In this document: in pieces, positions 28,683 through 37,830 of the stretch
How the letters are laid out: each line of letters opens with the position of its first letter
Numbering within the stretch: the first letter of the stretch is position 1
Origin: Thalassospira lohafexi
GTDB taxonomy: Bacteria > Pseudomonadota > Alphaproteobacteria > Rhodospirillales > Thalassospiraceae
Length of the DNA: 64,000 bases
Assembly: GCF_002844275.1 (NCBI RefSeq)
Contig: NZ_NXGX01000012.1
Span: 1-64,000 of the forward strand
Reading direction: 5' to 3'
Program-made: the position numbers and the translations under genes
Notes under the pieces: model-generated
Databases searched by the model: none
Told to the model about the DNA's origin: nothing
What the model saw: the letters and a program-made list of their open reading frames with translations, nothing else

Positions 28683-30689
28683 CTAGTACCCCCCCTTGTT
28701 TAGCTTTCGGGATTTTTCGGGATCAATCCACCAGGTCATGACCGAGGTGCCCTTAAGCGGCACGGTATCAGGCCGTCCAAACACATCCCAATAGGCCATC
28801 CGATCCCCGCCAAGATAATATTGCGGGATCACGTAAAATCCCCATTGCAGCACACGATCAAGGGCGCGCACGCGCTGCACCAGCGTTTCACGATTATCGG
28901 CATCAATCACAAGCCCGATCAGCTCATCAATCACCGGGTCGCTGATCCCGGCAAAATTCCGCGTACCGGGCTGATTGGCGGCCGACGATGACCAGAAAAT
29001 TTGCTGCTCATTGCCTGGCGACAGGCTTTGTTGCCACCAGAACGTCGTCATATCGAAATCATAGGCCTGAATGCGGTTGATCCACTGCCCGGTATCAATC
29101 AGACGGATATCAAGGGTGACGCCAAGCTGACGCAGGCGGGCCTTAAGGACCAGTGCGATTTTTTCTAACCCCGGCTGGCGGATGATCAGCTCAAAGCGGA
29201 ACGGTTGGCCGGTTTTGCTGTTGATCAATTGTTGATCGCGCAATTCCCAGCCAGCTTCTTGCAACAATTTGATCGAATGACGCAAAGCTTCGCGTCGGCC
29301 ATTGGGTGGATCGAAATTGGGCAGATATGGTGGTTCGGTAAACAGTTCAGGGGGAAGCTTACTTTTGAAGCCCTTGAGGATGCCAAGTTCTTCGCCGGTC
29401 GGAAGACCGGTTGCGGCCAGTTCGGAATTGGCGAAATAGCTGACGTTGCGCTTATAGGCGCCATAAAACATGGCGCGGTTCAGCCATTCAAAATCAAAGG
29501 CATATTGCAAGGCTTCGCGCACCCGGCGATCAGAAAACAGCGGTTTTCGGGTGTTAAACACGTAGGCCTGCATGCCGTTTGGCAGATTATCGGGCAGGAA
29601 TTCTTTTTTGATCTCGCCGTTTTGCACGGCGGGTGTGTTGTAGGCGGTGTTCCATTCGCGCGATGAATGTTCGCTTCGGACCAGATATTCACCAGCAAAG
29701 AATGCCTGACGTTCAACATCCAGATCGCGGTAGGTGTCATAGCGGATGGTATCAAAATTATTGCTGCCGCGATTGACCGGCAAATCAGCCGCCCAATAAT
29801 CCTTTACCCGTTCATAGGTGATGCGTCGCCCGGCTTCGATACTTTGTATCTTATAGGCACCACTTCCTACAGGAATATCGAATGTGGTCTTTGAAAAATC
29901 GCGCCCCTCCCAATAATGTTTGGGCATGATGGCCAAGTCGGCAACGATCATCGGCAGTTCGCGGTTATTGCCCGGTTTGAAGTCAAACCGCACGGTGAGA
30001 TCATCAAGCGCCTCGACCTTATCGACCTGGGCATAATACTGGCGATAGACCGGGCTGCCCTTTTCGATCAGGATATTGAACGAAAAGACGACATCGTCGG
30101 CGGTGATGTCGGTCCCATCCTGAAAACGCGCCCGCGGATCAAGATGGAAAATGGCAAAGGACCGGTCGGCGGGGTATTCGATGCTGCGCGCGATCAGGCC
30201 ATAGTGCGTGCTGGGCTCGTCGGCACTTCCGACCATCAGGCTATCATACATCAGGCCAAGCCCGGAGGCGGCTGTGCCCTTCAGGGTATAGGGATTTAAC
30301 GTGTCAAACGAGACACTTGAGCCTTGTACCAATGTGCCGCCCTTGGGCGCATCGGGATTGACGTAGTCAAAATTCCGGAAATCCGGCCCGTATTTCATAT
30401 CACCATATAGCGAGATGCCATGGGACACGGTGGTGACAGGTGCCAGTTGCTCTTCATCAACCGATATGGTGGGTGCAGCAATGATTTTTGGCATTTCCTC
30501 GGCCTGTGCCGGAACAGAAAACGTCAAAAAGGCCCCTATTGCGATGCCCGATCCAATGCCCGCAAGCCTGCGGGGCAAGGACCTGGTGATCGTTTTGGTG
30601 TCAGTCACGGCCCGCGTGACAGCATGCGCGATCATCTGACTAATCGTCTTTCCCCTGAACTGGTCTGGTCTGGTCTTTTTTTGCGACAT
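28683..30689 (-). CDS. yejA: extracellular solute-binding protein (YejA type)
   Basis: Periplasmic receptor of the YejABEF importer, 668 residues, family 5 solute-binding fold. A signal sequence ends near VPAQA-EE (about residues 59-64). Family blocks include YVNPDAPKGGTL, DGTDITADDVVFSFN and WWQQSLSPGNEQQIFW. It imports oligopeptides, including microcin-C-like compounds in relatives. The first ATG (30689) lacks a good ribosome site; an in-frame ATG at 30635 has AGGGGAAAG upstream and still keeps the whole signal peptide, so the true start may be there. First gene of the operon. Confidence 0.93.
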   Translation of the reverse strand: MSQKKTRPDQFRGKTISQMIAHAVTRAVTDTKTITRSLPRRLAGIGSGIAIGAFLTFSVPAQAEEMPKIIAAPTISVDEEQLAPVTTVSHGISLYGDMKYGPDFRNFDYVNPDAPKGGTLVQGSSVSFDTLNPYTLKGTAASGLGLMYDSLMVGSADEPSTHYGLIARSIEYPADRSFAIFHLDPRARFQDGTDITADDVVFSFNILIEKGSPVYRQYYAQVDKVEALDDLTVRFDFKPGNNRELPMIVADLAIMPKHYWEGRDFSKTTFDIPVGSGAYKIQSIEAGRRITYERVKDYWAADLPVNRGSNNFDTIRYDTYRDLDVERQAFFAGEYLVRSEHSSREWNTAYNTPAVQNGEIKKEFLPDNLPNGMQAYVFNTRKPLFSDRRVREALQYAFDFEWLNRAMFYGAYKRNVSYFANSELAATGLPTGEELGILKGFKSKLPPELFTEPPYLPNFDPPNGRREALRHSIKLLQEAGWELRDQQLINSKTGQPFRFELIIRQPGLEKIALVLKARLRQLGVTLDIRLIDTGQWINRIQAYDFDMTTFWWQQSLSPGNEQQIFWSSSAANQPGTRNFAGISDPVIDELIGLVIDADNRETLVQRVRALDRVLQWGFYVIPQYYLGGDRMAYWDVFGRPDTVPLKGTSVMTWWIDPEKSRKLNKGGY

Positions 30690-30850
30690 TCAAAACAGCG
30701 CGAACCCATTGCGATGGCCCGTGAAGCAACATGATCACGATACCGGACATTCTGTCACCCTGATACTACCGTTTCAGTTCGTTCATTAGAACCGCTTCAG
30801 TGCATAGATGAAGGATAAAATGGTGCATTTTCAAGGCATCATCACGTTAT

Positions 30851-31765
30851 TTAGTCTTTCTGTGCCAATTTTCTTCTTTCGGTTTCAAGTCGGATTTCCG
30901 CCATCAACCAATTGCGAAAGGCACGGACCTTACGCCGTTCCAATCGGCCCTCGGGATAGCACAGCGAATAGGCATAGGGGCTGTCGACCGGCAAGTTGAA
31001 CGGCACGGTCAAGCGGTTGGTGACAACATATTCGCCGATCATCGCCGGGTCCGAAATCACCACGCCAAAGCCACTTGCCGCGGCCTCCATCGCCATATCA
31101 AGGGTGGCAAAGACCGGACCGCGATCCGCATCGACCCCCTTGATCCCGGTTTCGGCCAGCCAGATCCGCCAATCTTCGCGTGAGGCCGAGCAGTGCAACA
31201 AGGTCACATCGCCAAGGTCTTCGGGGTTTTTAAGCTGCTTGGCCAAGTTGGGGTGACAGACCGGCAGCAATCGTTCGCCGGTCAGAAATTCGTGTACCAG
31301 TTGTTCGTCCTGAATGTCGGCGAACCGGATGGCGATGTCTGTTTCGTTAAAATCGACCGGGGCCTTGTCATCATTATAGGTGCCCAGTTGCACCTGAAGA
31401 TCGGGGTGTTCCATCTGAAACCGGCCGAGACGCGGCACGATCCAGCGCATGGAAAAAGTCAGCGGGGCGAGCACACGCAACTGGGTGTCATCGGCGCGGT
31501 CCTCGACCTTGGCCACCGTTTGTTCGATCGCATCAAAGGCCGGGGTCAAACCAAGCAACAGGTTCCGCCCGGCACGTGTCAGTTTCAAACTGCGGTGCTG
31601 CCGATCAAACAGTTTGCGCCCAAGCACATCTTCAAGGTGCTGGACCTGTCGACTGACGGCGCCTTGGGTCACGTTAAGCTCATGTGACGCTTTGGTGAAA
31701 CTTTCAAGACGACCGGCCACTTCAAAGGCACGAAGCGCATTTAACGGCAAAGGGCGACGTTTCAT
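30851..31765 (-). CDS. LysR-family regulator (GcvA-like)
   Basis: 304-residue transcription regulator. N-terminal helix-turn-helix (LNALRAFEVAGRLESFTKAS, then VTQGAVSRQVQHLEDVLG), followed by the periplasmic-binding-type effector domain with the GcvA-group features ADIQDEQLVHEFLTGERLLPVCHP (quoted in part) and GFGVVISDPAMIGEYV. It is divergent from the small DUF1127 gene, which is therefore a candidate target along with itself. The effector is unknown. Confidence 0.9.
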   Translation of the reverse strand: MKRRPLPLNALRAFEVAGRLESFTKASHELNVTQGAVSRQVQHLEDVLGRKLFDRQHRSLKLTRAGRNLLLGLTPAFDAIEQTVAKVEDRADDTQLRVLAPLTFSMRWIVPRLGRFQMEHPDLQVQLGTYNDDKAPVDFNETDIAIRFADIQDEQLVHEFLTGERLLPVCHPNLAKQLKNPEDLGDVTLLHCSASREDWRIWLAETGIKGVDADRGPVFATLDMAMEAAASGFGVVISDPAMIGEYVVTNRLTVPFNLPVDSPYAYSLCYPEGRLERRKVRAFRNWLMAEIRLETERRKLAQKD

Positions 31766-31931
31766 GAGGAGGGCTCTGCATGACTAAAACTCATGCAATG
31801 ATGACTAAAGATGGTTTGAGCGCAAGTGTTTTTAGGTTTAACCCTGAGTTTAGAAGAATTCAGAGACACAAAACACAGACACTCGGCCGCGAATTGTTGA
31901 GAGCAGGCCGTAAGATTGAAGGAATGAGATC

Positions 31932-32141
31932 ATGGTCGCGATCACCAAAGATGCCGGTGCCTTTGTCACCACCCGTCGTCCAAACACCACCATCACCCTG
32001 ATGGATATGCCGCGCCAGTGGGTTAAACGCTATGACCTGCGTCAGAAGCTGGCGGTGATGGACTCCCGTATGCTGCGCGATATTGGCTGGAACGTTTTTG
32101 ACGCCCGTCGCGAAGCTGCCAAGCCATTCTGGAAAGCCTAG
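31932..32141 (+). CDS. DUF1127 small protein
   Basis: 69-residue protein. Its C-terminal half, WVKRYDLRQKLAVMDSRMLRDIGW, is the DUF1127 motif: a short Arg-rich helical region ending in the D-IG pattern. Small DUF1127 proteins occur in many alphaproteobacteria and some act in RNA handling or in phosphate and stress responses; no reaction is known for this one. It is divergent from the LysR regulator. Confidence 0.85.
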   Translation: MVAITKDAGAFVTTRRPNTTITLMDMPRQWVKRYDLRQKLAVMDSRMLRDIGWNVFDARREAAKPFWKA

Positions 32142-32177
32142 GCTTTACGCCTTTGCCCCAAACCAAAGAGATTTAAA

Positions 32178-32276
32178 ATGTCTGCCCGTATGTTTCGCCT
32201 TCAGGGGCCACTTTCATTCCCCTTGCAGGTTATTGACGCTCTGATGAGCGCCTTGAGAATCCCAAGCGCCAAATAA
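32178..32276 (+). CDS. possible 32-residue small protein after DUF1127 gene
   Basis: A short frame, beginning SARMFRLQGPLSFPLQ and ending ALRIPSAK, lies 36 bases after the DUF1127 gene. A weak AAAGAG site precedes the ATG. Its central part is amphipathic. The last codons and stop form a 7-bp hairpin (AAGCGCC / GGCGCTT) whose loop is AAATAA. It has no recognised family, so it could be a real microprotein or simply the 3' UTR. Confidence 0.35.
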   Translation: MSARMFRLQGPLSFPLQVIDALMSALRIPSAK

Positions 32277-32340
32277 GGCGCTTATGTTTCGATCTCCCTG
32301 AACGCAACTCCGACTTCCCCCGTTGGAGGGTGCGTATATG

Positions 32341-32377
32341 AAAACCGGTCACATCCCTGTTGACCGGTTTTCTTTTT
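32341..32377. terminator. intrinsic terminator between DUF1127 and methyltransferase genes
   Basis: AAAACCGGTC ... GACCGGTTTT stem with an 11-base loop, then CTTTTT. It sits between convergent genes and can stop transcription from both sides. Confidence 0.85.
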
Positions 32378-32403
32378 GCGCAACGACGCAAGGAAGGTCC
32401 GCC

Positions 32404-33672
32404 TTACTTCTTTTCGGGCAGATGCAAATACATGATGTTTGCCGCACTCAGCACCGAATACATCACGGCAAACTGCGCGTTGAATTCGTATTTTTCCGGC
32501 TTGGGGTCAAACATCTTATAAATCTCGCCGATGCTGCGTTTGCCATCAATCCGCGACAGGATCGCCGGGCTGGCAGCCGGCATGGTGCGGGTCACGGCAA
32601 GGCCGGTAAAGGTGATTTTGATGTTGCCGGTTTTGGCAACCGAGCGTGCCAAGGCGGGCCCATCCACACGGGTAAAGAACGGAATGGCGTCTTCGGATGG
32701 CATCGGCGGTTTGACCTTGTTTTTGGCCTTCACCACGTAAAATGTGTGCTTGGTGATATTGCCCGCCATCAGTTCGGCCAGGGCGGCACGCGCACGAAAC
32801 GGCACATGCACCGCCCGGTCAAGCACATCATGGCGCGAACAATAGGTCGTCGGGTCATAGCGCATCGGTTCGACAAAGTTCTGAAGACGCAAACCAGCCT
32901 GTTCGGTGAAATCAAATACCTCATCCACCCGGTAGGCCCGGTCCTGTTGATGGAGCAACAGATCATAAAACCCGGCATCGCCGCCGTGGACATGATCACC
33001 GACAAACGGATTGCGTTTGAGCCAGTTGGTGCCCGGCAGGCTGTTAAACAGCGCCTTGCCGAAATTCAAACGTCGCGCCCCGCCGGCTTCGGCGTTCATG
33101 CGCTCCATCATTTCCTGCATATGGTAGACGCCGGTGCGCCCGAGCTCACCATAGACCATCAACCCCATGCCACCACTGGGTTTGAGCGCATCAGACAATG
33201 CGCGTAATCCGGCATCCGGATCAGGCAGGTGATGGAGCACGCCGCAGCAATCAATATAATCAAACGGGCCATGTTCGACCGCCAGATCGACAAAGGAACC
33301 GGTGACAAAGGTGACGTTTTTTTCAAGATTGCGGCGCTTGATCCGCGCCTCGGCGATGGCGCGCGAGCTTTCGGACAGATCGATATAGACAATTTCCGCC
33401 TTGGCCTTGCGGTCCCGGGCCTGCTGGGCCAGCATCACCAAGGCATCCCCGGTTCCACCACCGGCAACCAAAATCCTGATTTTGCCTTTGGCGGAAGGGT
33501 CGCGCCCGCCAAACACAAAATGCACCACCTCATCCCAGTTGCCCGGAGAGCCTGTGATCAGGCGCTTATCCTCATCGTCCGGATCGCGTGCCGGATAAGG
33601 ATAGCTTTCATACTGATCGCGCGTCTTGGCAGACGATGACACAGCATCAGGCATTTTTTTGTCGTCGGGCAT
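32404..33672 (-). CDS. class I SAM-dependent methyltransferase with C-terminal regulatory-type domain
   Basis: 422 residues. A SAM-binding Rossmann core at about 65-190: motif I ILVAGGGTGDALVML, the acidic VYIDLSESS end of strand 2, YIDCCGVLHHLPDP (motif IV-like) and LKPSGGMGLMVYG. The second half (about 200-422) lacks catalytic motifs and contains SRIDGKRSIGEIYKMF, an element of winged-helix-like methyltransferase regulatory domains. The N-terminal QYESYPYPARDP block is typical of this uncharacterised group. The substrate is unknown; it may be a protein or small molecule. It stands alone in its direction. Confidence 0.82.
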   Translation of the reverse strand: MPDDKKMPDAVSSSAKTRDQYESYPYPARDPDDEDKRLITGSPGNWDEVVHFVFGGRDPSAKGKIRILVAGGGTGDALVMLAQQARDRKAKAEIVYIDLSESSRAIAEARIKRRNLEKNVTFVTGSFVDLAVEHGPFDYIDCCGVLHHLPDPDAGLRALSDALKPSGGMGLMVYGELGRTGVYHMQEMMERMNAEAGGARRLNFGKALFNSLPGTNWLKRNPFVGDHVHGGDAGFYDLLLHQQDRAYRVDEVFDFTEQAGLRLQNFVEPMRYDPTTYCSRHDVLDRAVHVPFRARAALAELMAGNITKHTFYVVKAKNKVKPPMPSEDAIPFFTRVDGPALARSVAKTGNIKITFTGLAVTRTMPAASPAILSRIDGKRSIGEIYKMFDPKPEKYEFNAQFAVMYSVLSAANIMYLHLPEKK

Positions 33673-33786
33673 TACCGCGGGTTCCAGTAGATCATCGAGT
33701 GGGACAGCGCCATCCTATACCAAGGAATTAATTAATAAAATCCGGCGATTTGCTTAATATCAGACTTTGTTGAAACAACAGCCACC

Positions 33787-34788
33787 TTAGGCGTCCTGAC
33801 AGGTGATCACGAGCTTGCCGGTTGCGGTGCGATCGGCAATCGCAGCAAGGGCCTGCATAGCGTCCGACAGGGGATAGCGGCGTGAAATCATCGGAGTGAT
33901 TTTACCCGCCGACAACATCGCGACAAGTTCCGCCATGCCGGCACGCGCAATGTCGGGATTTTGCAGTAAATAGGCGCCAAAATAAAAGCCCATGGCCGCG
34001 ACATTCTTGACCAAAAGAATATTGGCCGGGATTTGCGGCACGGTGCCACTGGCAAAGCCAATCAGCAAGATGCGCGCACCGGGTGCCACACAGCGCAGGC
34101 TTTGGTCAAACACATCCCCACCAACCGGGTCATAGACCACGTCAACCCCGTCCTGCATCCCCGGCGGGCGGTTAAGCCCGGCGACAATGTCGCGCACCCG
34201 ATCCCGGATGCTTTGCGTTTTGTAATCAATAACGTAATCGGCACCATGGTCGCGCGCGATCTGGCATTTTTCCGCCCCGCCCGCCGTGGCGATCACCGTC
34301 GCCCCCAGCAGTTTGGCGCATTCAACCGCGGTTAGCCCAACACCGCCCGCAGCACCATGGACCAGAACAATCTCGCCCGGCTGTACGTTGGCGCGATACT
34401 TCAAACCAAACCAGCTTGTACCATATGCGATTTGAAAGGCTGCTGATGCGTCAAATGAAACTTCATCGGGTAAAGGCATGACAAGGGACGCATCGACCAT
34501 GAGCCGGGTGGCATAGCCGCCCCAATCGGGCAGGGCCATGACACGATCCCCCACCGCAATGCCCCGCACATCATCGCCGATTTCCATCACAGTGCCGCTG
34601 ACTTCAAAACCGGGGGAAAAGGCGCCGGTGGGGCGCTTTTGATAGGTTCCTTGCAGGATCAGGCTATCGGCGAAATTAACCCCGCAGGCCGCAACCTCAA
34701 TCACCACCGCGTTTGGAGCGGCCACCGGATCAGGGTGTTCGATCAACTGCGGTTCTTCACCGAATGCGGTGCAAATCCATGCTTTCAT
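33787..34788 (-). CDS. NADPH:quinone oxidoreductase-like, zinc-independent MDR
   Basis: 333-residue medium-chain reductase of the quinone-oxidoreductase group. GroES-like N-terminal domain with ACGVNFADSLILQGTYQ, then a Rossmann domain with VLVHGAAGGVGLTAVE and a GGAEKCQIARDHGADYVIDY nucleotide-discriminating loop. No zinc-ligand cysteines are present. It probably reduces quinones or enones with NADPH. The ATG at 34788 (KAWICTAFGE) is taken from homology; the upstream extension to 34854 has no support. Confidence 0.88.
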   Translation of the reverse strand: MKAWICTAFGEEPQLIEHPDPVAAPNAVVIEVAACGVNFADSLILQGTYQKRPTGAFSPGFEVSGTVMEIGDDVRGIAVGDRVMALPDWGGYATRLMVDASLVMPLPDEVSFDASAAFQIAYGTSWFGLKYRANVQPGEIVLVHGAAGGVGLTAVECAKLLGATVIATAGGAEKCQIARDHGADYVIDYKTQSIRDRVRDIVAGLNRPPGMQDGVDVVYDPVGGDVFDQSLRCVAPGARILLIGFASGTVPQIPANILLVKNVAAMGFYFGAYLLQNPDIARAGMAELVAMLSAGKITPMISRRYPLSDAMQALAAIADRTATGKLVITCQDA

Positions 34789-34928
34789 GCCTGCTGCCTG
34801 TCCGTGGTCGGGAATAGTTGGCGACAGTGTGCCGCCTGACGAAACGACAGACAAGCCGACATTGGGCTAAACCCGCAAACAGCCCCGCACAAAGATTGCG
34901 AGATTTCAGATTGATGATGGTTTGGAAA

Positions 34929-35234
34929 TTAGAAGATACGCTGACGTTTGCGTTTGCGGGTCAGCACCAGCAACACGACGGCCGGCACAAACAGCACCAC
35001 AAGGGCCGGGGCCAGCAGTACAGGGACAAAGATATTGTCCCAGATCCAGACCGAAACGTAACGCTGTATGACCGATTGCAACAGGTTCAGGCTTCCGGCA
35101 TCAAGGCGATACCAGAGCTCTCCGGCGGCTGCCAGACGAAAACTACCTGTCTGAAGCGCCGTGATGGCCCCATCGACCAGCACCGCAATGCTGGCGAAAA
35201 GCAACAACCATCCCAACGCCCTGAAAAACCACAT
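34929..35234 (-). CDS. small membrane protein of unknown function
   Basis: 101 residues with two hydrophobic segments (about 5-22 and 70-93), a polar middle containing LDAGSLNLLQSVIQRYVSVW, and a very basic C-terminal tail (TRKRKRQRIF) that should stay cytoplasmic. GGAG before the ATG at 35234 supports the start. I do not know its function. It lies next to the tRNA-Ser insertion site but on the host side. Confidence 0.65.
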   Translation of the reverse strand: MWFFRALGWLLLFASIAVLVDGAITALQTGSFRLAAAGELWYRLDAGSLNLLQSVIQRYVSVWIWDNIFVPVLLAPALVVLFVPAVVLLVLTRKRKRQRIF

Positions 35235-35511
35235 TGTCTTCTCCGCACCACCCCGCAAGGATGGGTATATTAGAAAATTATGCAGACACCCTAACGGCAA
35301 GACCCCATCGACGTAAAGTGTTGCAGGGTTTCAGTGTTATTTATCTTGCAGGTCGAGAACCCTGACATGAAACATTAGTCATCAGACCTCAATAAGAAGT
35401 AAAGATTGCGCCAGACCACGTTTTCTCAACCCTGACAGCCTTGATCAAAGCCGCCGTCAGCGCTGTTTTAGGGCGGATTTCCCGAAAGTGAAAAAAGAGG
35501 CTGATTGGCCC

Positions 35512-35540
35512 TTGTCAAGCAAGGGCGGGTCGGCTAATGT
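35512..35540 (+). promoter_or_regulatory. probable tRNA-Ser promoter
   Basis: TTGTCA (35512-35517), a 17-base spacer and TAATGT (35535-35540), with a GC-rich stretch after the -10 and the tRNA beginning 33 bases later. The rest of the 338-base interval 35235-35572 shows no gene. Confidence 0.5.
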
Positions 35541-35572
35541 CCGCCCGCTTTCGCGATATATAGATCGCATGT

Positions 35573-35662
35573 GGAGAGGTGGCCGAGTGGTTTAAGGCGC
35601 ACGCCTGGAAAGCGTGTTGGGGTGTAAGCCCCTCAGGGGTTCGAATCCCCTCCTCTCTGCCA
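35573..35662 (+). tRNA. tRNA-Ser(GGA)
   Basis: 90 bases with an encoded CCA. Acceptor GGAGAGG pairs with CCTCTCT, the D-stem region reads GGCCGAGTGG, the anticodon loop CTGGAAA gives GGA, a long variable arm follows (GTTGGGGTGTAAGCCCCTC) and the T-arm GGGGTTCGAATCCCC is intact. Its last 19 bases plus the next base form the island attachment site, and the gene remains complete after insertion. Confidence 0.97.
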
Positions 35663-35663
35663 C
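35644..35663. repeat. attL direct repeat (tRNA-Ser 3' end)
   Basis: AATCCCCTCCTCTCTGCCAC, comprising part of the T-arm, the acceptor strand and CCA of tRNA-Ser plus one base. An identical copy lies at 48184-48203, 12,540 bases away. Neither copy extends further on either side. Confidence 0.95.
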
Positions 35664-35752
35664 AATCCTTGAAAACCCCAAAAATCCCCTAAAGCGCTGT
35701 CATTACTGCGTTTTATATTCCCGTTGTTCCATTGGACTGTTACAGTGGAGCT

Positions 35753-37483
35753 ATGGAAAAGATGACTGGACATCCTCGCTTATATCGCCGTGGGGCAACT
35801 TACTATCACCGTGCAGCTATACCGGTTGATATTAAGGGCACATACCCCAAAACCGAGGAAACGTTCTCCTTAAAAACCAGTAATTACCAACAAGCCTTGA
35901 AGCTTGTTCGTATCGCTGCGGCGGAAACAGACAGCAAGTTTGAGAAACACCGTCGGCAAATAGCACTGCAAACCCGCCCATACATCGACGAGCTTTCTGA
36001 CAATCAAATCAAGCGACTTGGCGAAATGTACTTCGCATCACGCTTGGATGAGGATGAAGAAACGCGCCTTGAGGGTTTCTACGATCCCGATGATGTGAAT
36101 GCAGAGCTACACCCGACCCCAAGACCAACGTTCGATGAGTATAGTGAACTTGGGGAGGCAATGACCGAAGACAACAAACACAACTACGCCAGAGGCAAAG
36201 CTGATCCGTTCTTTATAGGCGAAGCAGAAGACATCCTTAGCTGGGATGGCGTTGACATCAACCTTTCACCAACGTCATCAAGCCTCAAAAAGCTTGCAAG
36301 AGAGCTGCAGGCAGCCTCCATTCGGGCCGCTAAGTCAATCAAGGCTCGCAATGACGGTGAAGTTGTTGAAACCCCGTCTAATGCTGCCATGCCCCCTATT
36401 GGATCAACCACAATAAAGCTCTCCGCCGCCATTGAGCAGTGGGCAGACGAAAAAGCTCGCACCACTTGGGTTCCTAAGACGGAAAAAGAGCATCGCATAT
36501 GGATGGGACACTTCGTTGATATCGCAGGTGACCACCCCATCAACAAATACACAAAAGCGCATGGTCGTGCCTTTAAGAACGTCCTATTGAACCTGCCGCC
36601 GAACTGGACCAAGCATACTACTATTGCAGGTATTCCGATTGAACAGGCTGCAGCGAAGGCGAAGGAGCTTGGCCTCAAGCCAATGAGCGAGAAGAATGTG
36701 AACAAGCTGATCGGGTTTGTTGGATCATTCTGGAATTGGGCAGAAAACAACTACGACGATGCTCCGCTGAACCCGCTCAAAGGCCTGAAGATCAAACTAA
36801 GAGCGGACGTCCGCGAGGAACGCGACCCTTTCACCACTGAAGAATTGAACACTATCTTCCGAGCACCGCTATTCACTGGATGCAAGTCTAAGCGCGAATG
36901 GAAGTCATCCGGCGACCTAATCATGAAAGAATCAGGTCGGTTCTGGGTGCCGCTGATCGCACTCTTCACTGGCGCACGGCTGGGCGAGATCATCCAGCTT
37001 TATGTGGAAGATGTTCGCGAAGAGCACGGAATACTGCACTTCGACATCAACAAGAATGGCGATGACAAACGCCTGAAGAATAACAACGCAAAGCGAATCA
37101 TACCTGTCCACGCTGAACTTATTAACTTCGGCTTTCTCAGCCATATCGAAGCGCAGCGGAAAGCAAAGTCCAAACGTCTGTTTCCAGACTTACCTATGGG
37201 TTACGATGGGTACTACTCCTCACCGTTCTCAAAGTTCTTCAACAACTTTCTCATTGCTTGTGGCGTAAGGCATCCCAAGAACGCTTTTCACAGCTTTAGA
37301 CATAGCTTTGAGGATGCCTGCCGCGACAGTGATGTCCCCAAAGAAATCATGGATGCACTTCAAGGTCACGGCGAACGCGGGATGTCGGCAAGGTATGGTC
37401 GAGGCTACTTCCTCGAGAAGCTCAACGAAGCAATGTCGAAACTGAATTACCGCGCTCTCGACCTCTCCCATCTGAAAGACTAA
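35753..37483 (+). CDS. site-specific tyrosine integrase of the island
   Basis: Catalyses integration/excision at tRNA-Ser. The 576 residues begin with a MTGHPRLYRRGATYYHRAAIP-type domain (quoted in part), common in proteobacterial island integrases, then a core-binding region (about 210-330) and the catalytic domain. Catalytic residues seen: R409 in GARLGE, H513-x-x-R516 in HSFRH, H539 in GHG and tyrosine Y548 (or Y552) in RYGRGYF. All are intact, so the enzyme should be active. The ATG at 35753 is used; a TTG at 35732 is in frame. It lies 90 bases from the tRNA end and reads into the island, the usual orientation. Confidence 0.93.
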   Translation: MEKMTGHPRLYRRGATYYHRAAIPVDIKGTYPKTEETFSLKTSNYQQALKLVRIAAAETDSKFEKHRRQIALQTRPYIDELSDNQIKRLGEMYFASRLDEDEETRLEGFYDPDDVNAELHPTPRPTFDEYSELGEAMTEDNKHNYARGKADPFFIGEAEDILSWDGVDINLSPTSSSLKKLARELQAASIRAAKSIKARNDGEVVETPSNAAMPPIGSTTIKLSAAIEQWADEKARTTWVPKTEKEHRIWMGHFVDIAGDHPINKYTKAHGRAFKNVLLNLPPNWTKHTTIAGIPIEQAAAKAKELGLKPMSEKNVNKLIGFVGSFWNWAENNYDDAPLNPLKGLKIKLRADVREERDPFTTEELNTIFRAPLFTGCKSKREWKSSGDLIMKESGRFWVPLIALFTGARLGEIIQLYVEDVREEHGILHFDINKNGDDKRLKNNNAKRIIPVHAELINFGFLSHIEAQRKAKSKRLFPDLPMGYDGYYSSPFSKFFNNFLIACGVRHPKNAFHSFRHSFEDACRDSDVPKEIMDALQGHGERGMSARYGRGYFLEKLNEAMSKLNYRALDLSHLKD

Positions 37484-37769
37484 CTCGACTGATTTTCGGC
37501 GGAAAAATCTGAGCGGGTATTATGTATGAGGCGGGGCGACTTTACCCCCTCCGGGGGACGGTCTTTTCTTGCATCATGTTGACCTCCACAAAACTAAGCA
37601 TCCCCTAGCGGTCAGAACATTAGGCCGGATACGTTCATAAATCCCCTGTGATTTCTCACGACTGAACCCGCCGGTTATCAACGACTTGTCGTGCCCTGTA
37701 TGGGCGTTCACAAACCATTCCTTTTACGAACACAAAAGCGAGAACGCATTTTTAGTGCGATCAAAACAC

Positions 37770-37828
37770 TTGACGTGAATTGCGTGAATGCATCATATTA
37801 TGAGTATCAAAACGCAAAATGTGAGTAT
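37770..37828 (+). promoter_or_regulatory. promoter and possible operator of the XRE operon
   Basis: TTGACG (37770-37775), an 18-base spacer and CATATT (37794-37799) form a good promoter. TGAGTAT occurs at 37801-37807 and 37822-37828, 21 bases apart (two helical turns), straddling the expected transcript start and leader, so it may be an autoregulatory site of the XRE protein. The remainder of 37484-37769 shows no gene; a small CCCCC/GGGGG hairpin near 37547 follows the integrase. Confidence 0.5.
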
Positions 37829-37830
37829 TT

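Noticed and set aside
37540-37575. Intrinsic terminator after the integrase
   Set aside because: The CCCCC/GGGGG stem is only five pairs and is separated from the TCTTTTCTT stretch, so it is too weak to call.
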